From the NCBI GenBank assembly GCA_930367205.1, contig OV884011.1:43351754-43415753 (forward strand): DNA of 64,000 nt. The letters are read 5' to 3'. The DNA comes from Acanthosoma haemorrhoidale (taxonomy: Eukaryota > Arthropoda > Insecta > Hemiptera > Acanthosomatidae). The first letter of the stretch is position 1; every line of letters begins with the position of its first letter. The position numbers were made by a program, and so were the translations under genes. Under the pieces are notes generated by a model, which searched no databases, had not been told where the DNA came from, and saw nothing but the letters and a program-made list of their open reading frames with translations. Positions 23,478 through 34,894 of this stretch are shown in pieces.

Positions 23478-24155
23478 ATTACTGCAGTCTTGTCATCCCA
23501 CCCAGACCCCGACATAGGATCCCATAACCTTCAAAAACACCTTGACGAGATCGAGTATTGGTGCAATCAATGGCGGATCAAAGTTAATGAAGCAAAATGC
23601 TCCCACATTACCTTCACCCTTTGTCGCAAGTCTGGTCCACTAGTTTATTTCAATTCTATTCCTCTCCCTGTAACCGAGACAGTACGGTACTTAGGCTTCC
23701 ATCTCGACAAACGGCTGACCTGGAACTCACATACGAGACTAAAAAGACAAGAACTAAACAGACGCTTTGGACTACTGTACAGACTACTTCAAAGGACATC
23801 CCATCTCTCAATAGAAAATAAACTACTAATCTACAAAGTTATACTTAAACCAATCTGGACATACGGAATAGAGCTATGGGGGACAGCAAAAAAGTCGAAC
23901 ATCAAGCGTATCCAATCCTTTCAATCCAAAGTTTTGAGAACAATAGTAAATGCCCCTTATTATGTCAGCAATAAAACCCTTCATAACGACCTTAATATAC
24001 CCTACATTCTAGAACTCATCCCTTCCAAGTTTATGAAATTCCACAGTAGCCTTTCCAACCACCCTAATCCTGTAGCACAGTCATTGCACTGCGCCACTCA
24101 TCCCTATAATCCTCCTCGGAGACTGAAACGGCAGTGGCCTCGTGACCTGCTATAA
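23478..24155 (+). pseudogene. Reverse transcriptase C-terminal fragment of LINE B
   Basis: Uninterrupted frame of about 225 codons. It begins just after the catalytic FADD (which is in the sister copy) with VLSSHPDPDI, then HLDEIEYWCNQWRIKVNEAKC, VRYLGFHLDKRLTW, LIYKVILKPIWTYGIELWG, IQSFQSKVLRTI and the C-terminus RRLKRQWPRDLL. This is the standard thumb and C-terminal layout of Jockey-clade ORF2 proteins (KxxxYKxxxxPxxxYGxxxWG). Lack of internal stops points to a young insertion. Without fingers and palm it cannot act as a polymerase. Confidence 0.9.
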
Positions 24156-24335
24156 TCGCGTGACAGTGGGAGTCCTGGCAATGGCCAGTTTCTCCAATCG
24201 TGTCCTATAGTATGAATGAGCGAGTGAATGATGCTGTAAATATGGTATGAATGAGATCATTTATCTGTATTATTATTGCCTTATAAAAGGCAGATTGTAA
24301 TTATTGCACAATAAAGATTGTTAGATTGATAAAAA
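23478..24335 (+). mobile_element. LINE family B, 5'-truncated Jockey-like copy
   Basis: Starts abruptly inside reverse transcriptase (homology to the copy at 32262-33573 begins at ACTGCAGTCTTGTC) and runs through the ORF2 stop, a 3' UTR with one to two GTATGAATGAG units, the AGGCAGATTGTAAT block and an A-rich end. It is in sense orientation in the large LSM11 intron. No clear target-site duplication was found. Confidence 0.88.
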
Positions 24336-24528
24336 AGAAATATTTAGTAAAGTTATAACTAACTTTAGCCCAAAGCACTATTAAATAGCGGGGTCTAATG
24401 AATAATTCTCATAAACTATAACAAAACTGTGTCGTTCATTCGACATTTTGACAGTCAATTCATTCGAAGCATTCATCATTTTATTGATTATGTGGTGCCA
24501 GTGTGGAGTGTGTGTTAAAAAAATAAAA

Positions 24529-24694
24529 CACCTTCTGTCTCTCCACAGCTTTATTGATCTATACCCGAACGTTTTCGACCGACTATGCTCTCAAGCCTTT
24601 CTGTTTCTGTTTATATCACGAAAATTCGGTTGGCAGTTCGAACACTTCCCTAATCCGTGGGGTATAAATGAATAAAAAGCTGGGGAGAGAAGGT
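24529..24694. mobile_element. Short inverted-repeat element, second copy
   Basis: CACCTTCTGTCTCTCCACAG at the left is matched by AGCTGGGGAGAGAAGG at the right. The interior repeats TATACCCGAACGTTTTCGACC, as in the copy at 1176-1362. The minus strand again gives CATAGTCGGTC followed by GAAAACG. It is shorter than copy 1 and diverged. Confidence 0.55.
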
Positions 24695-27626
24695 TTTTTT
24701 TCTTTCTTAAAATTCGACGGTAGTTGGATCGGGTCGGATCATTCGTTGACGGGTTAAATTTCCCATAATCATTACCCAGCTGATCAACTTTATATTGAAT
24801 TTCTCAAGCGGGAAATACTGTTTAGGCAGTCACCTGGAGACTGTTTATGTAATCATATTTTTTTCTAGAAAATTCGCTCATGTATATTTCCCAGAGCTGA
24901 GTGTTATTACATACAATTCGAGAAGGTATCCTCGTAATCTGTCCGTAATATTCAATGAGACAAACAAAAACAAACATCCTTTGTTGGCAGAGGACGGTCG
25001 GAGTGGGGTGGTCCTTGGGCAGGACCTCGACCAAAGGCCGCGCTGTAATCTTAAGTCCCCCCTGCCGTGGAAACTTCACCTTACTTCCATTCATATATTA
25101 TATTTGTCCCTTATTCTTTAACTCGGATATTTATTTTACATAAGTACTTATATATTAACCGGAAACTGTAACAGAAACTATTGTGACTACGCTAAATAAA
25201 AAAAAAAGCGCATCAAACAATGAAAAGGTTAGTTACGGCTGAATAAAACGATTTAAATATTCAATATATGTTATAATTTGTAACTATATTACATAGTATT
25301 AATCAAGAGATCATTAATTCTATACCAAATTCAACATAATAAAGAAAAAATAACTATTTTTTTTAAACAATGGATATATGATCTTTAATTATTTTCCGAG
25401 GGATGGATTTCTTTTCGTGGTGTCAAATAGAGTTAGCATGCCCCCTATTAAAACATAACATAATTCAAAAATCGTCTGGGTGTTTTAATTATAATTTAAA
25501 TACAGTTAACATAAATGGTAGAATGCCGAAGCATCACATCGGAAATTGAAAAAAAAAACAAATCTTCATCATCAGATGACATTTTATCCTTAGTATCTAT
25601 AGTTAGTTTTTGTGTATACAGCTGTTCATATCCAGTTTACAATCGTATATTTGACATTGGTACTGTCTAGGTAGTATATAAAGCGTTGTCTATTGAAAAC
25701 GTTGACGCATACAATACAATTTTAATTAATTTGCCATTTTTGTCCATTATAACCAACAGAAATATTTGTTTAAAATTACGAAAAAGTATGCTCATTTCAA
25801 CAGCCGAGGTGGAAAAAAAAAGTGACGGAGCTCATTTTTATCATTAATAAATGTATAAAAGTTGTAAATAGCTCGGGTCTGACGTATAGAGAGGGACTCC
25901 TGGTATCGATTTTCCGTTAGTAAACATAGCATTATTTGTTGCAATGTTTATTGGCATTTATTATGCTAATCGGTACAATATTAGATGACCCAGTTGTTGT
26001 GCAAGCTTTTATTGTCTCCAAGACCTCATTTTTCAGAACATTGCATAAGGGAACCTAGTTTACTTACTGGCCACCAATTCTTCTTAAATACGCTACAGAG
26101 AATAGCAGTATATTTCTTTTTAGATATATCCTTCGATGTTCATCCCGTGATAAATCTAACAACTTTACATAAGTGCAAGAGGGCGCCTGATCACGAAGTA
26201 GACAAATGACCAAATAACGGATACACTAACGACAGTGCATACTTAATACGATAATTCGGAGGAGTAGAAAATATGAGAGCCAATATTGCCGGAGTATTTC
26301 TGACCATTACACCTTTGTGCTAACCTGGGATTGCTTCTAATTGCGAAAATTGTCACGATGTGGAAACACTGGACACATTTCGCACTTACATCACAGGGAA
26401 GGGAGGAAGGAACATGTCCTAAAAGGAGGAAGAAACAATTTATATTAAAAAAATCATAATCATTCTCCAAAGTTACTTGGCGAATATTATAAATATTAAT
26501 ATATTTTATAATGATAATAATGCTGACATAAAAAACATTGTCTGATGTACTTTTATTTCTTATCTCTCAGATGTGAATGTCTGGCCCGTCTTACTTGGAG
26601 TGAAATAACGTTTCTTTAAGTTTATTCAAATAGTACCCCATCTTTTGTTTGTTTTGTTTATTTATTCTTTCGCTTAATTACTTATCAGTGAGGGCTAGGT
26701 TCATTACGATAGATCTGAGGTTACATATCCTATGAGCGTAGAATGATCGAGAAATGAGCATTTCATCATTAGCACATATCAGTATGCGTATAGATATATC
26801 TCGAAGAATATGTTTATGCATACTTGCTTATATAAATGTGTGTGACGATTTAGTTCGGACCGAACAAACCCGATAAGAATAACGGATTTTAAATAAATTA
26901 GATACTGTTAAAGTTATTAATTATAAACTTTAGGTACTGTTGAATAGTACTCGGAAGTTCTAGAGTACTGATGGTTTAATAATCTGCTGCATTTATCTAA
27001 CTGAAATGATCCAGTTTACCAAGTGTAGGCAAGTAATCTGTCCAGACAAATCCCAGTGAATATTTGAACGCGAGTGGAGTTCTGAGATGTTTAAAGTTTT
27101 CATTCAGTCTAGGATAATTACTTGGCCGCTTCGGAGTTATTGAAACCATCACAGAAAATTTCCTTTTGAGAAAATGAAAAAAAAAGCCTATTACAACTGA
27201 ATGGATCCCAAATATTTATATTTTTGCTTTAGCGTCTAAAATGTCTTTTTTTAAGCCGGGAAAAATCAAAACCCTTTATCTTAGATATATTTCAAGCTAG
27301 GGCCAGAGAATAGTTAAAGCTTAAAATTTAGCGAACGGACCTTTTTTTCCACTTTAAACATTTTTTACACGCACCCTTTTATTTTATCAATATACTAACA
27401 ATTGATCGGCTTATGCCTAGGTTTTGTGGTGTGGGAAATATATTTTTCAATTTCAGGTCGCTTACGGCGCAGAATTAATTTTACCACCTCGATCGTAAAA
27501 CATACAAGACAAGACAAACGGAATCCTATATTTGTGCGAATGGACTGATTGTAACTTTTTTTTAATTGTGATAATTTACATAATATTGTTATTTTAATTT
27601 TAGCTGTATAACTCATTATGTTTTAG

Positions 27627-27772
27627 CCAAGACTCGAGGTGGCCCGAAGTACCGGGTTGCGGTTCCTCCATTGTCCGTGACGAAGATTGGCCCCAAGACT
27701 GAGCAATGCCGGCGCTATGTGCCCAAGCTGCTGATGCGTGGCGAGCACGTAGCAATAATACAATGCCTATGA
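27627..27772 (+). CDS. Lsm11: LSM11 terminal coding exon (Sm2 motif)
   Basis: Begins after the acceptor TATGTTTTAG and ends at TGA 27770-27772. Joined to the base left from exon 14071-14209 it reads A-KTRGGPKYRVAVPPLSV, KIGPKTEQCRRYVPKLLMRGEHVAIIQCL. LLMRGEHVAII is the Sm2 motif (I/L-x-R-G-x-x-V), which closes the Sm fold, and the protein ends a few residues later, as is usual for LSM11. An alternative acceptor at 27602 would leave the frame open too but would not match the phase of the previous exon. Codon use is GC-richer than the surrounding intron. The protein is an RNA-binding subunit of the histone pre-mRNA 3' processing particle. Confidence 0.9.
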
Positions 27773-27785
27773 CTGAGTACAAGTA

Positions 27786-27805
27786 GCCTGTGCGATAAAG
27801 CAGGC
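27786..27805 (+). other. Small stem-loop just after the LSM11 stop
   Basis: GCCTGTGC and GCAGGC can pair, with one bulged base, around GATAAA. It lies in the presumed 3' UTR. It may be chance; it does not match the conserved histone stem-loop. Confidence 0.25.
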
Positions 27806-28143
27806 AATATTTTTGTTATTTTTTGGATAATATAATGTTATTGGTTGATATGATTGTTCTATTCTTTTTTCTCTTCCCAACATCTCCTCAGGCCACGATC
27901 TACTACTGTTGCGAAAGGCTATCGCCAAGGAACCTGCTTTGAACAATTAATCCTAAAATCACTTGATAAAAATGCAAAAACAGAAAAAATCAAGACAGTA
28001 TATTTAATTTTATGTTTAAATATTTACACGGATTGGCTTCTCTGTCCTTTTTTTGTAATGGAGACACAGAATCATGGATTTCATTGCCAACTTTGCTTTA
28101 TTGATAAATAAATTGTACAATTCTATAAAAGGAATGACACTAT

Positions 28144-28370
28144 CTAGCCCGCTCCGGAAGTATAGTGGATAGCACATTAGCCGCATCAACTCAAGGTTGG
28201 GGGCCAACCCCGTTCGAACCTAGTCGAGGTGTGAGAAAAAATCCGTAAATGTGTCTTCCCTCGGAAGGGAAGTAAAGCCGGTGGGTCCATGTGATGTACG
28301 ATGTAATGGCACGTTAAAGAAACATTTCTAGGTGTAGGGCCTATTGGCAAAATGTCCATGGCGAAGAGCG
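28144..28370 (+). mobile_element. tRNA-derived SINE
   Basis: The tRNA-like head has TATAGTGGATAGCAC (A-box region as in Gly/Glu/Asp-type tRNAs) and CCGTTCGAACC (B box) at normal spacing. It is followed by a tRNA-unrelated body with GGGAAGTAAAGCCGG, a GTAATGGCACGTTAAAGAA block and a tail. The body style (CACGTTAAAGAA) is familiar from SINEs of several invertebrates. It lies downstream of the LSM11 stop. Confidence 0.7.
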
Positions 28371-31300
28371 TTAGTAAAACCGATGTAAAATAAGTATTAT
28401 ATAAAAATAGTATAATCTAAATTTTACAAAACATATAGTGCTATCTATGATTTATTCATAATCACTGTAATTTCTAGAATTATTTTCAAAAAACTGGAAT
28501 TCTTAACTCGAGAAAATGTATTAAAAAAGTCATGTAGGCCGTGTTAAGTGGCCGATTGTAAACTTATTTTTTAAACAAGGTTATGCTTGTAAATGTTCAC
28601 GTAACATCGCATGTAACCCTCTTGATTTATAGACATAGTAGTCATCGCCAATAAAAAAATTCAATATGTTATTTTGCCGAGGTTTTTCATCCCATCTACA
28701 ACTGAAACCGTCTTAATTTAAGTTCCCGGGGCCCTTCATTGTTTGGATTATTTGTCGATCCTGCGATAGCTATAAAGTGAGTAATATGTCGTCTGACAAC
28801 GCTAATTTTCCTATGAGCTGCTTTCACATAGGCTTGTATTCATTTTAAACAGAAAGAAAACTTGGCACTAGTTATTATAGTATTTTGCATTAGAGACGTT
28901 CCTAAGTGCAATTTGGAACAATTAAAATATTTAATCGACATTACATATATACAGAGTGGAGTATGATGTACAGGCTCCATATACTACGAAGGAAAAAAAA
29001 ACTAGTCTCTGCCTGGTTCGCGTCGTTTTGACACAGGGAAAAAAATAAAATAGCAGAGGTGACGTTAACCCCACGTGTAGAGACTGGGGTCAATAACATT
29101 TGGCAGCCAAATTAAAAAGCTGAGAATGAGCAGATTTTTTGACTTGAAGCCAATATTTTTATTAGATCTCTCCGCAGAGTACTTTGCACTTTTGTGACCG
29201 CTGTGAGCTCCTCGCTCAAACACTTTCGCAGCTAAATTTCTGAACGCCTCTCAGATACTGTATTACGAGAATTTACTTTCATGTACAAACTCTTAACTGA
29301 GTTAGGCACACAAGTTTGCTACGACCACTTAAAACTAAGCGGACATCAATTTTGTTTGTTTATTCAATTTAACGCCCTTGTATGATTCGAAGGTAAGAGA
29401 GACCGCTTCTAGGCATGATAGCACTGTTTTCTAGCCTGAGTCGTTCGAAAAGTGAAATTATTTGGCCCATTTATTGTAATTATCCACCGAATAATACCTA
29501 CCACTTGTTTATAAACAAATGGATTCAATTTTAGTTATGAAATGAGGGAGTTAGTAAGTGACGATTGTCTTTGCTTCGGCAAGATCTTACATAAGAACGA
29601 TCCAAAACTAAGAATAGCAGATGTTATACAGCTGCCACGCAATTAAGAACCAATTACGTCTCACGATGAAAAACTTAATTAAGAAAGGCTTCGAGAGGAA
29701 TAGGTAGAACCGTGCTGCAGATTTCGGATTTGCCATTGCCTGCTCCGCTGCCATTTAAGAGTATACACAGCTACTTATGAGCTTTGCGGAGCACCAAAAT
29801 ATGTGCAAAATGTATTCCAGTGGTGTCCAAATGGAAAATTACTGCACATAGAGATTTATTTATACAACTCTCATGGACACCGAAAAACTCAAATTCTGAA
29901 AATAATACCAGCATTTCCACATAATCTAGCTGTTATATCGAGTGACAGATGGTGGTAGATACACCACAATAATAAGTAATAAAGAAAAGGTGTATTCTTG
30001 ATCGGATACTTCGATTTATTTCGGTAAACGCCCGGACAAAGAAATCAGCAAAACACAAATACACATCATGTGATGGCTTTGGATGTTTGAGAGATTTGCT
30101 ATTAATAAATAACTGACACGTTAAAAAATATCCTCACTTTAGTCGTAAGCGTGACGGAATTTTGAAAATGGTTGTACATATTAATCAATTCAATATATCG
30201 CAAATTTTTAATAACATATTGCGGATATAGATATTTTTTTTTACATATTTTAGACTGTGTCATTAGTTGTCGACCATATTCCTCAATGTCGACCTTGCTC
30301 ATTTAGAAAAGGAATTTAAGCAGTTTAAATATGTCCTTATTAAGAAATCCTAGGTGAACAAAAGTACCATATTTATCATTTATCGGTGGTTAAGACGAAA
30401 TTAGTTTCCTTAAAAATCAGTTTGAAGATTGAGTTGCCTTTTCCTCAAAATAATGAATTGAAAAATACCAAGTTTTTGATATAAATTATTCCCTAATTTA
30501 TTTTTTAGCCATACTTTATATTTTTACACTATTTGAAACTTCCTTGGGCGATGACGCCATTAGATATTTCTAGATAAAGAGGAGTGACTGAAACCGAAAA
30601 GAGACAGTGCAAAACCATTTAGAGCAACGACAAACTCGAAGAATAGGCAAATACGGATTTTGGATACACAAGTAGCTTAGTTGTCGGGAAAATTTGTGCG
30701 CCCAATTTGAGTATCTCCTACGGCATCTGAGTTGAGAATATTAGTATTAGTGCTTTACGTTTCCTGCCTTGTGACCTACCAATAATTTTATATTTGTATC
30801 CTAGAATTTTTAGAAATGGCGAAGAAATCTCTTTTTAATGTACCAGCCGGTTCATTCTCCTTCAGCATGCAAGGAAAAACATACGGCAAGGACGAAGCTT
30901 AGTGACCTCACTTCTCACGGACCAGTCAACAGGAAGTTATGTGTAGTTCACTCGTTTTGTATCACAGATCAGAAATCTTAAACATACCCGTAAATCGTAT
31001 TTTACTATGAGGAGAGACCCCCCACACAGTGTTGTTAGCACCCTCAAAGCAGATAAATAGCTCCCGAAAAAAAACGCCTTTCCTATTCCCAACAGTACTA
31101 TCATTGAACTTTATTACGCGAACTCCAAATTGCCAAGGCCGATGGCAGAGGTTCTACTTTGATTCGGGTAAGGGGAAATTAGTCTGCGTGGCTGTTCGTA
31201 AAAATAATTCAATCGACCCCAACTTTTAAATGCACATTAAGCAAGAGCTCGAAATATTCTGATTACTTTCCGCTTTAATTCGACAATGGAAAGCATGGGG

Positions 31301-31565
31301 AAAAATGTTTTGGGGGCTAACAATATAATTCATTTCCACATTGTGAGTATATAAATAAGTTGAATTATATAAAGTGCGCGTTGGGAGAAAAAGATATGTT
31401 ATGTTCGAGTGGATTGGCATAAGCCACGTATGTCTGCACCAAGTCTTAGAAGGATAGTTACAGATATAGGAAACTGGTCTCTCATATGTCTTAAGCAGTC
31501 TTGATCAGTCAAAATGCCGTCGTGTGTTGACCACATCATTTTCTTAGTAGGACCTTATGCAGACA
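28371..31565. other. AT-rich intergenic DNA
   Basis: No gene supported. One ORF without ATG at 29704-29958 is listed separately. Nothing else stands out. Confidence 0.45.
29704..29958 (+). other. Anonymous open frame, no ATG
   Basis: Eighty-four codons between TAG at 29701 and TAG at 29956, including TYELCGAPKYV, QWCPNGKLLHIEIYLYNSHG and SSDRWW. The composition is protein-like (several Trp, Cys, Gly and Tyr), but I recognise no family and see no clear splice sites. It may be a decayed transposon piece or an exon. Confidence 0.2.
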
Positions 31566-32261
31566 TACGAGGATTTGATCAAAAAGTAACAATAATTTCG
31601 TGGGCGTTATGATTCCGATTATAATTTTTATTTTTTTCATGTTGGTACACATGTCTCTGAAATACATTGAAATTTGCGGCTGAGTTCAATGTTTACTTTT
31701 TTAATAGCAGTCACTAAGCTTATAGGTGTTTTGGCGTTCTCGGTGATTTTTAGTTTTGAAAAATAAAATGAGTCAAAGGATTTGTATTAAATTTTGTCAA
31801 AATAATTAAATAAAGTGCATCAAAGTTTTTGAAATGTTGACAGTGGCTTTTGGTGAATCTACCATGATTAAAGCAAGAGCTTATGATTGGTATGGACGTT
31901 TCAAAGAGGGCCGTGAAGACGTTAAAGATGATGATCGCGCTGGGCGCCCTAACACTTCAATAAAGGACAACATCGAAGAAGTTAAGAAAATGATTCTGGA
32001 CGATCGCAGAATTACTATTAGAGAGGCTGCTGATGAAGTTAATATATCATTTTGACCATGCTTTGGGTCATGAAGTTTTAGGCAAGTAACGTGTGGCAGC
32101 AAAGTTCGTTGTTGAATTGTTGAATATCGACCAAAAAATACATCGCAATGATATCGCTGAACAAAGTAACCAACAAGCCAGTTTGTTAAATGCTTCCTAA
32201 CAGGTGGCGGAACATTGGTATGGCGTGAAAACGAAGGCGCAATGGCAGCGGCCTCAAGAGC

Positions 32262-33573
32262 CATTTTTTTTTATTATTTTATTAATTCCTTTATTGTGCA
32301 ATTATTACAATCTGCCTTTTATAAGGCAATAAGTAATTAAGATATATGCTCTCATTCATACAATATTTACAGTTCATCATTCACTCGCTCATTCATACAA
32401 TATTTACAGTTCATCATTCACTCACTCATTCATACAATATTTACAGACAGCCCAGAGACCCCCCAAATCCACCGCAAAGAGAAAGCGGAGTCCTGGGAAG
32501 TCCCCCACGCTCCTCCGTCAGCCGCGTCACTGGATACTAGCCAGTGGAGGCTGACCAAGAGCGCGAGAGCCACAGACGCTCAGGACATGATTGGAGAGAC
32601 TGGCCATTGCCAGGACTCCCACTGTCACGCGTTTATAGCAGGTCACGAGGCCACTGCCGTTTCAGTCTCCGAGGAGGATTATAGGGATGAGTGGCGCAGT
32701 GCATTGACTGTGCTACAGGATTAGGGTGGTTGGAAAGGCTACTGTGGAATTTCGTAAACTTGGAAGGGATGAGTTCTAGAATGTAGGGTATATTAAGGTC
32801 GTTATGAAGGGTTTTGTTGCTGACATAATAAGGGGCATTTACTATTGTTCTCAGGACTTTTGATTGAAAGGATTGGATACGCTTGATGTTCGACTTTTTT
32901 GCTGTCCCCCATAGCTCTATTCCGTATGTCCAGATTGGTTTAAGTATAACTTTGTAGATTAGTAGTTTATTTTCTATTGAGAGATGGGATGTCCTTTGAA
33001 GTAGTCTGTACAGTTGTCCAAAGCGTCTGTTTAGTTCTTGTCTTTTTAGTCTCGTATGTGGGTTCCAGGTCAGTCGTTTGTCAAGATGGAAGCTTAAGTA
33101 CCGTACTGTCTCGGATACAGGGAGAGGAATAGAATTAAAATAAACTAGTGGACCAGACTTGCGACAAAGGGTGAAGGTAATGTGGGAGCATTTTGCTTCA
33201 TTAACTTTGATCCGCCATTGATTGCACCAATACTCGATCTCGTCAAGGTGTTTTTGAAGGTTATGGGATGCTATGTCGGGGTCTGGATGGGATGACAAGA
33301 CTGCAGTGTCATCTGCAAATGTGGCCAAGAAGGTATTGGGAGTAGAGGGGACATCAGCGGTGTATAGGTTATAGAGGATGGGGCCCAGGACACTGCCCTG
33401 TGGAACTCCTGCACTTATGGGATAGTAGTTAGAGTATTCTAAACCACAGCGGACTTGGAAGAAGCGGTTTGAAAGGTAGGACTGTAGGATTAGGAAAAGG
33501 GTCTGTGGTAAATATCTTTTGAGCTTGTAGAGCAAACCTGCGTGCCAAACCCTGTCAAAAGCTTGAGCTATTA
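32262..33573 (-). mobile_element. LINE family B inserted in mariner, with target-site duplication
   Basis: Minus-strand copy; the A tail appears as a T run at 32263-32272. The flanking duplication CCTCAAGAGC is at 32252-32261 and 33574-33583, and mariner coding (TKAQWQRPQEQRPKK) reads straight across once the insert is ignored. The 3' UTR has about two to three copies of a CATTCATACAATATTTACAG-type unit. 5'-truncated within reverse transcriptase. The longest B copy in the window. Confidence 0.95.
32633..33571 (-). pseudogene. Reverse transcriptase, palm to C-terminus, LINE B
   Basis: More than 300 codons open without a stop. In order: AFDRVWHAGLLYKL (palm block A with its aspartate), SAGVPQGSVLGPILYNLY (block 4), ATFADDTAVLSSHPDPD (catalytic FADD), YWCNQWRIKVNEAKC, VRYLSFHLDKRLTW, LIYKVILKPIWTYGIELWG and the end RRLKRQWPRDLL. 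The fingers and any endonuclease domain are missing through 5' truncation. The first ten or so residues of the frame when started at the ATG near 33614 are mariner sequence, so that ATG is not a genuine start. Intact catalytic residues and high identity to the copy at 23478 indicate recent insertion. Confidence 0.92.
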
Positions 33574-34894
33574 CCTCAAGAGCAAAGACCGAAAAAAAAT
33601 CGACAAGTTCGATCAAAAGTGGAGGTTCTTCTCACTCTTTTTTTCCATTTCAATGGCTTAGTGCATCGTGAGTTCCTGCCAGAAGGTCGTTTGGTCAATA
33701 AAGTATATTACCTGGAAGTAATGCGCCGTTTATGTGAAGCGATCCTAAGAAAACGACCGGGTTGTGGCAAAACAGTTCATGGAAATTGCATCACGATAAC
33801 GCTCCCGCTCACACCTCGCTTATCGTTTGTAATTTTTTAACAATTAACAACACTATTGGGTAACCTCAGCCACAGTATTCGCCGGACATGGCTCCCTTCG
33901 ACTTCTTTTCGTTCCCGAAGTCGTAAAAAGCCTTGAAAGGACGACGTTTTGACACCATTGATGAGATAAAAGAAGAAACGCTGAAGGAACTTAGAGCTGT
34001 ATCGATAAGTGAGTTTGAAAAGTGCTTCGAAGATTATAATTAGGGATTACTTTGAAGGGGACACAATTGCTATCGATGAATAAATAAATAAAAATTTAAG
34101 ATAAAAAAAATTCTCGTTATTTTTTTATGGAAACACGTATACAGTATGTCGAAACGTTTTCAATTAATAAACTTGATGAAAACTAAAAACGTCTATTTAA
34201 TCAATCCACTTCTCCTAACATCTTCAGTAACTTAAAGTGTAACCCCTCTGTCCATGTCAGCAAAATAGTAAAGATAAACAATTGGTAATACGAGTATACC
34301 TCTAGTGCTTAGGACATGATTGAAGATTTTACTAACTTAAATATTGTACTTAATGCTCGTAATTGTGATGTGTAATCCGGCGAAAGTGCGACCCAGGCTG
34401 TAAACTATGGCTCACTAAATGGAAGATATTTGCTCATGAATATTTTATGAGTTTGACGGTCGTTGCCCCTTCCGATAGATAATTTAGCCATTCGGCAAAT
34501 CGTCTCGTTCGTCAATTCAGTGCATGTTACCAATTAACAGGGCATTTTGGCGGCATTGATTCGATCAATTCTCCTTTTGGAGAATAGGTTCGCTAAGATT
34601 AATTTAAATCAATAATAGGCTAATTGAGACAGATTAAAATGGTAGAGCTTAAATTGAGATAGTTTTTTTTAAGACCGACAATTATTGTTTTACATTATAA
34701 TTAAGAACGCAGAAAGTGAAAGTGGGCGCTGGCAGGGGAGAAACATCATAAATCTTTAATTGATTCTCCGCTGTGACTTGAAAGAACTTAAAATCAGCGA
34801 TTATTTTCGATGTTTAATTTTTTTTTCTCCTATACTTCCCGTACCTTAACATGCGTAATTCGTGACGTTGTTGAATGTAACTTTAATATTTCAG

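Larger units (their letters stand above)
14210..27626 (+). other. Large LSM11 intron (13.4 kb) hosting repeats
   Basis: Delimited by the GTGAGG donor at 14210 and the TTTTAG acceptor ending at 27626. It holds the 40-bp minisatellite (17519-18238), a SINE remnant, a CT microsatellite, a LINE B copy and a short inverted-repeat element. I see no other convincing coding exon. The stretches 14210-17518, 18239-21234 and 24695-27626 are AT-rich, apart from GC-richer islands near 18400-18500, 19270-19640 and 20320-20680. Confidence 0.6.
31768..34083 (+). pseudogene. Mariner transposase, decayed and split by LINE B
   Basis: ATG at 31768 starts MSQRICIKFC, then a TAA (31807), then the helix-turn-helix region EMLTVAFGESTM, YDWYGRFKEGREDV, DDRAGRPNTS and RRITIREAADEVNISF. 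Frameshifts and stops follow. After the LINE (32262-33573) coding resumes with HFNGLVHREFLPEGRLVNK and YLEVMRRLCEA. The second catalytic aspartate is at 33795 (HDNAPAHT) and the third at 33900 (YSPDMAPFDFF), exactly 34 residues apart: the DD34D signature of mariner. The first aspartate (usually TGDETW) is lost in the decayed segment before the insertion. The frame ends DTIAIDE at 34083. Cut-and-paste activity is impossible in this state. Confidence 0.92.
31568..34137 (+). mobile_element. Mariner transposon interrupted by LINE B
   Basis: Bounded by TA at 31566-31567 and 34138-34139, with imperfect terminal repeats: CGAGGATTTGATCAAAAAG at the left, and the reverse of the right end CGTGTTTCCATAAAAAAAT. 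Removing the inserted LINE B and one duplicate of its target leaves about 1.25 kb, the usual mariner size. The internal transposase is a pseudogene. Confidence 0.88.

Noticed and set aside
24795..25121. 108-codon plus and 90-codon minus overlapping ORFs
   Set aside because: No family resemblance, no splice context, and both strands open because of a local GC-rich patch.
27786..27805. Histone-type 3' stem-loop after LSM11
   Set aside because: The loop and stem do not match the conserved histone element; probably a chance hairpin.
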